From an uncultured Clostridia bacterium (GTDB lineage: Bacteria; Bacillota; Clostridia; Oscillospirales; UMGS1783): a stretch of 6,888 nt of DNA. A program made the position numbers and the translations under genes. Under the pieces are notes generated by a model. The model did not search any database. It had not been told where the DNA came from and was given only the letters and a program-made list of their open reading frames with translations. Shown piece by piece: positions 5,955 to 6,888 of the stretch. Numbering within the stretch: the first letter of the stretch is position 1; each line of letters opens with the position of its first letter. Location: the NCBI GenBank assembly GCA_937892635.1, contig CALBKB010000205.1:1-6888 (forward strand), read 5' to 3'.

Positions 5955-5984
5955 GCTAACAATAATTTAGCAGTCGCTGCCTAA
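5955..5984 (+). other. tmRNA tag reading frame, predicted peptide ANNNLAVAA
   Basis: The resume codon is probably GCT (5955-5957), preceded by TAAAC as E. coli GCA is preceded by TAGTC. The frame reads A-N-N-N-L-A-V-A-A and stops at TAA (5982-5984). With the alanine carried by tmRNA the added tag would be AANNNLAVAA. The Ala-Ala end is the usual ClpXP degradation signal. Confidence 0.85.
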
Positions 5985-6212
5985 CATAGGCGGCCGTCCT
6001 GCCCGCGAGTGCCACGGCGCGGAACAGGGCGTGATGCAGTGGCGAACATGACTATGCTAAGATTTGCGCATAGCAGGACACATGAATCTACCGAAGCCGC
6101 CAGCCCGCGATTGGGCGGACGCGCCGGGGGAATCCTAAAACGATCGCTACGCTCGTAGAAAGTTGCACGGACTTATCTTCGGACAGGGGTTCAACTCCCC
6201 TCATCTCCACCA

Positions 6213-6246
6213 AAAAAAGAAGGACTCATGCGAGTCCTTCTTTTTT
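6213..6246. terminator. Shared bidirectional intrinsic terminator of ssrA and the acetyltransferase gene
   Basis: A 15-bp perfect stem (6213-6227 with 6232-6246) with loop ATGC ends in T-runs in both directions: six T on the plus strand (6241-6246) and a similar run on the minus strand. It starts at the base after the tmRNA CCA end and overlaps the TAA of the convergent gene. Confidence 0.92.
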
Positions 6247-6888
6247 AATCAAAGGCAAAGCCAAAATAGGTCGGCGCGCACTCGTCGCCCAACGAATAAT
6301 ACATGGCAAACGGCCGATCATGACCGGGGGTGCGGAATTGGCCGCTTTGACAGCCGAGGGTAGAAACGATGGCCGCGGCGGCCGAGGTATTGCCCAGCAA
6401 TTCCAATCCGTGCAAGTGCTCTCCTTCGCGCCGTGCCGCCAACAGAAAATCAGGACCGACATAAAACTGCGCCTGCCGTTCCAAAAAATCGAGATTCTCC
6501 CCTTCCTGCACCACGCCGCCAGGCGGCAGCATCGTGCGACGAAGAACAGCATACTCGCCCTTGTCGATGGTGCGACAGTCGACTCGCCCCTCGCCTGAGC
6601 AGGAAATGGATGCCACATCCGAACAGACGCGATATCCCATGCCCCCATACAAATCGAACAAGGCTTTGCTTCCCGGCACCAAAATCGCACCCGCATACCC
6701 CTGCTCTCGGAGATGCCGGTGGGTATCGTTCATCAAGCGATGGCATAAGCCCTGCCGTCGGTATGCCTTGGCGGTGGCAACCGCATAGAGATAGGCGATC
6801 CGTTTTTCCAGATAAGAGCAATCAAACCAATAGAGGGCGGCAGCCAACTGACCGTCGATCGTGACGGTGCGCGATCGTTGCGGCGCAT
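6245..6888 (-). CDS. GNAT-family N-acetyltransferase (N-terminus cut by right edge)
   Basis: The frame stays open through the right edge (213 complete codons visible), so an apparent TTG start at 6847 is only an internal leucine: residues TVTIDGQLAAALYW already form a GNAT strand across it. The acetyl-CoA motif A is VATAKAYRRQGLCHRLM (visible residues 36-52), with the R-R-Q-G-L-C pyrophosphate loop. It is followed by the expected helix and the LYGGMGYR segment typical of the last GNAT strands. The enzyme transfers acetyl from acetyl-CoA to an unknown amine. About 110 further residues follow, including GLELLGN and PTYFGFAFD; they may be a second, degenerate GNAT-like half, which I infer only from length and alternation. 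It converges on ssrA; its promoter lies outside the window. Confidence 0.88.
   Translation of the reverse strand, partial: APQRSRTVTIDGQLAAALYWFDCSYLEKRIAYLYAVATAKAYRRQGLCHRLMNDTHRHLREQGYAGAILVPGSKALFDLYGGMGYRVCSDVASISCSGEGRVDCRTIDKGEYAVLRRTMLPPGGVVQEGENLDFLERQAQFYVGPDFLLAARREGEHLHGLELLGNTSAAAAIVSTLGCQSGQFRTPGHDRPFAMYYSLGDECAPTYFGFAFD

Larger units (their letters stand above)
5863..6212 (+). ncRNA. ssrA: Transfer-messenger RNA (tmRNA)
   Basis: tmRNA acts as alanyl-tRNA and then as mRNA to release stalled ribosomes and add a degradation tag. The 5' end GGGGATG (5863-5869) pairs with CATCTCC (6202-6208), and CCA is encoded (6210-6212). The third acceptor pair is G-U (5865 with 6206), the alanine identity mark. 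The 5' segment carries the conserved GGTTTCGACGGGGAC. The T-arm is AGGGG-TTCAACT-CCCCT (6185-6201). A first pseudoknot precedes the tag frame (5955-5984). The G/C-rich region after the tag (about 5985-6130) should hold the remaining pseudoknots, including a CTATGC/GCATAG hairpin. The length of 350 is normal. The 5' end must be cut from the smpB message, presumably by RNase P. A terminator follows at once. Confidence 0.98.

Noticed and set aside
6226..6821. Other minus-strand frames within the acetyltransferase region
   Set aside because: They are out of frame with the GNAT protein and show Cys/Trp/Arg-rich composition; one ends inside the terminator.
6433..6864. Plus-strand frames opposite the acetyltransferase gene
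   Set aside because: They are shadows of the GNAT frame; composition is rich in Pro and Arg, as expected of antisense reading.

Overview
The window reads as a chromosomal segment of a spore-forming clostridial Firmicute, probably near the Oscillospiraceae/Ruminococcaceae. Reasons: a mixed-GC Gram-positive gene style with strong Shine-Dalgarno sites, a PdaB-type sporulation deacetylase behind a sigma-E-like promoter, a single-TM HtrA protease next to an OmpR/histidine-kinase pair, and a clostridial SSB-like reading frame. This is inference from protein style, not a database match. No mobile element, CRISPR array or phage gene was seen.

Layout. Two transcription units run leftward from the middle. 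The first (5242 to 1638) is response regulator - histidine kinase - membrane-anchored HtrA protease, closed by two tandem intrinsic terminators at 1639-1574. The second starts directly behind those terminators, at a sigma-E-like promoter (1573-1545). It carries a PdaB-like polysaccharide deacetylase, an unrecognised 177-residue protein and an SSB-like protein cut by the left edge, with gaps of only 2 and 5 bases. Rightward from the divergent intergenic region run smpB (5398-5859) and ssrA (5863-6212), 3 bases apart: the two parts of the trans-translation ribosome-rescue system. A GNAT acetyltransferase, cut by the right edge, converges on ssrA and shares a bidirectional terminator with it (6213-6246).

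How it fits together. The two-component pair plus HtrA looks like an envelope-stress or cell-wall module. Its promoter region holds three exact 11-bp-phased direct repeats (5296-5328) of the PhoP/WalR box type, suggesting autoregulation. SmpB and tmRNA free stalled ribosomes and tag nascent chains, here with a predicted ANNNLAVAA tag. The deacetylase probably modifies spore-cortex peptidoglycan. Most of the window is core machinery. The least explained parts are the 11-bp repeat array and the pairing of an SSB-like gene and an unknown gene with a sporulation deacetylase.
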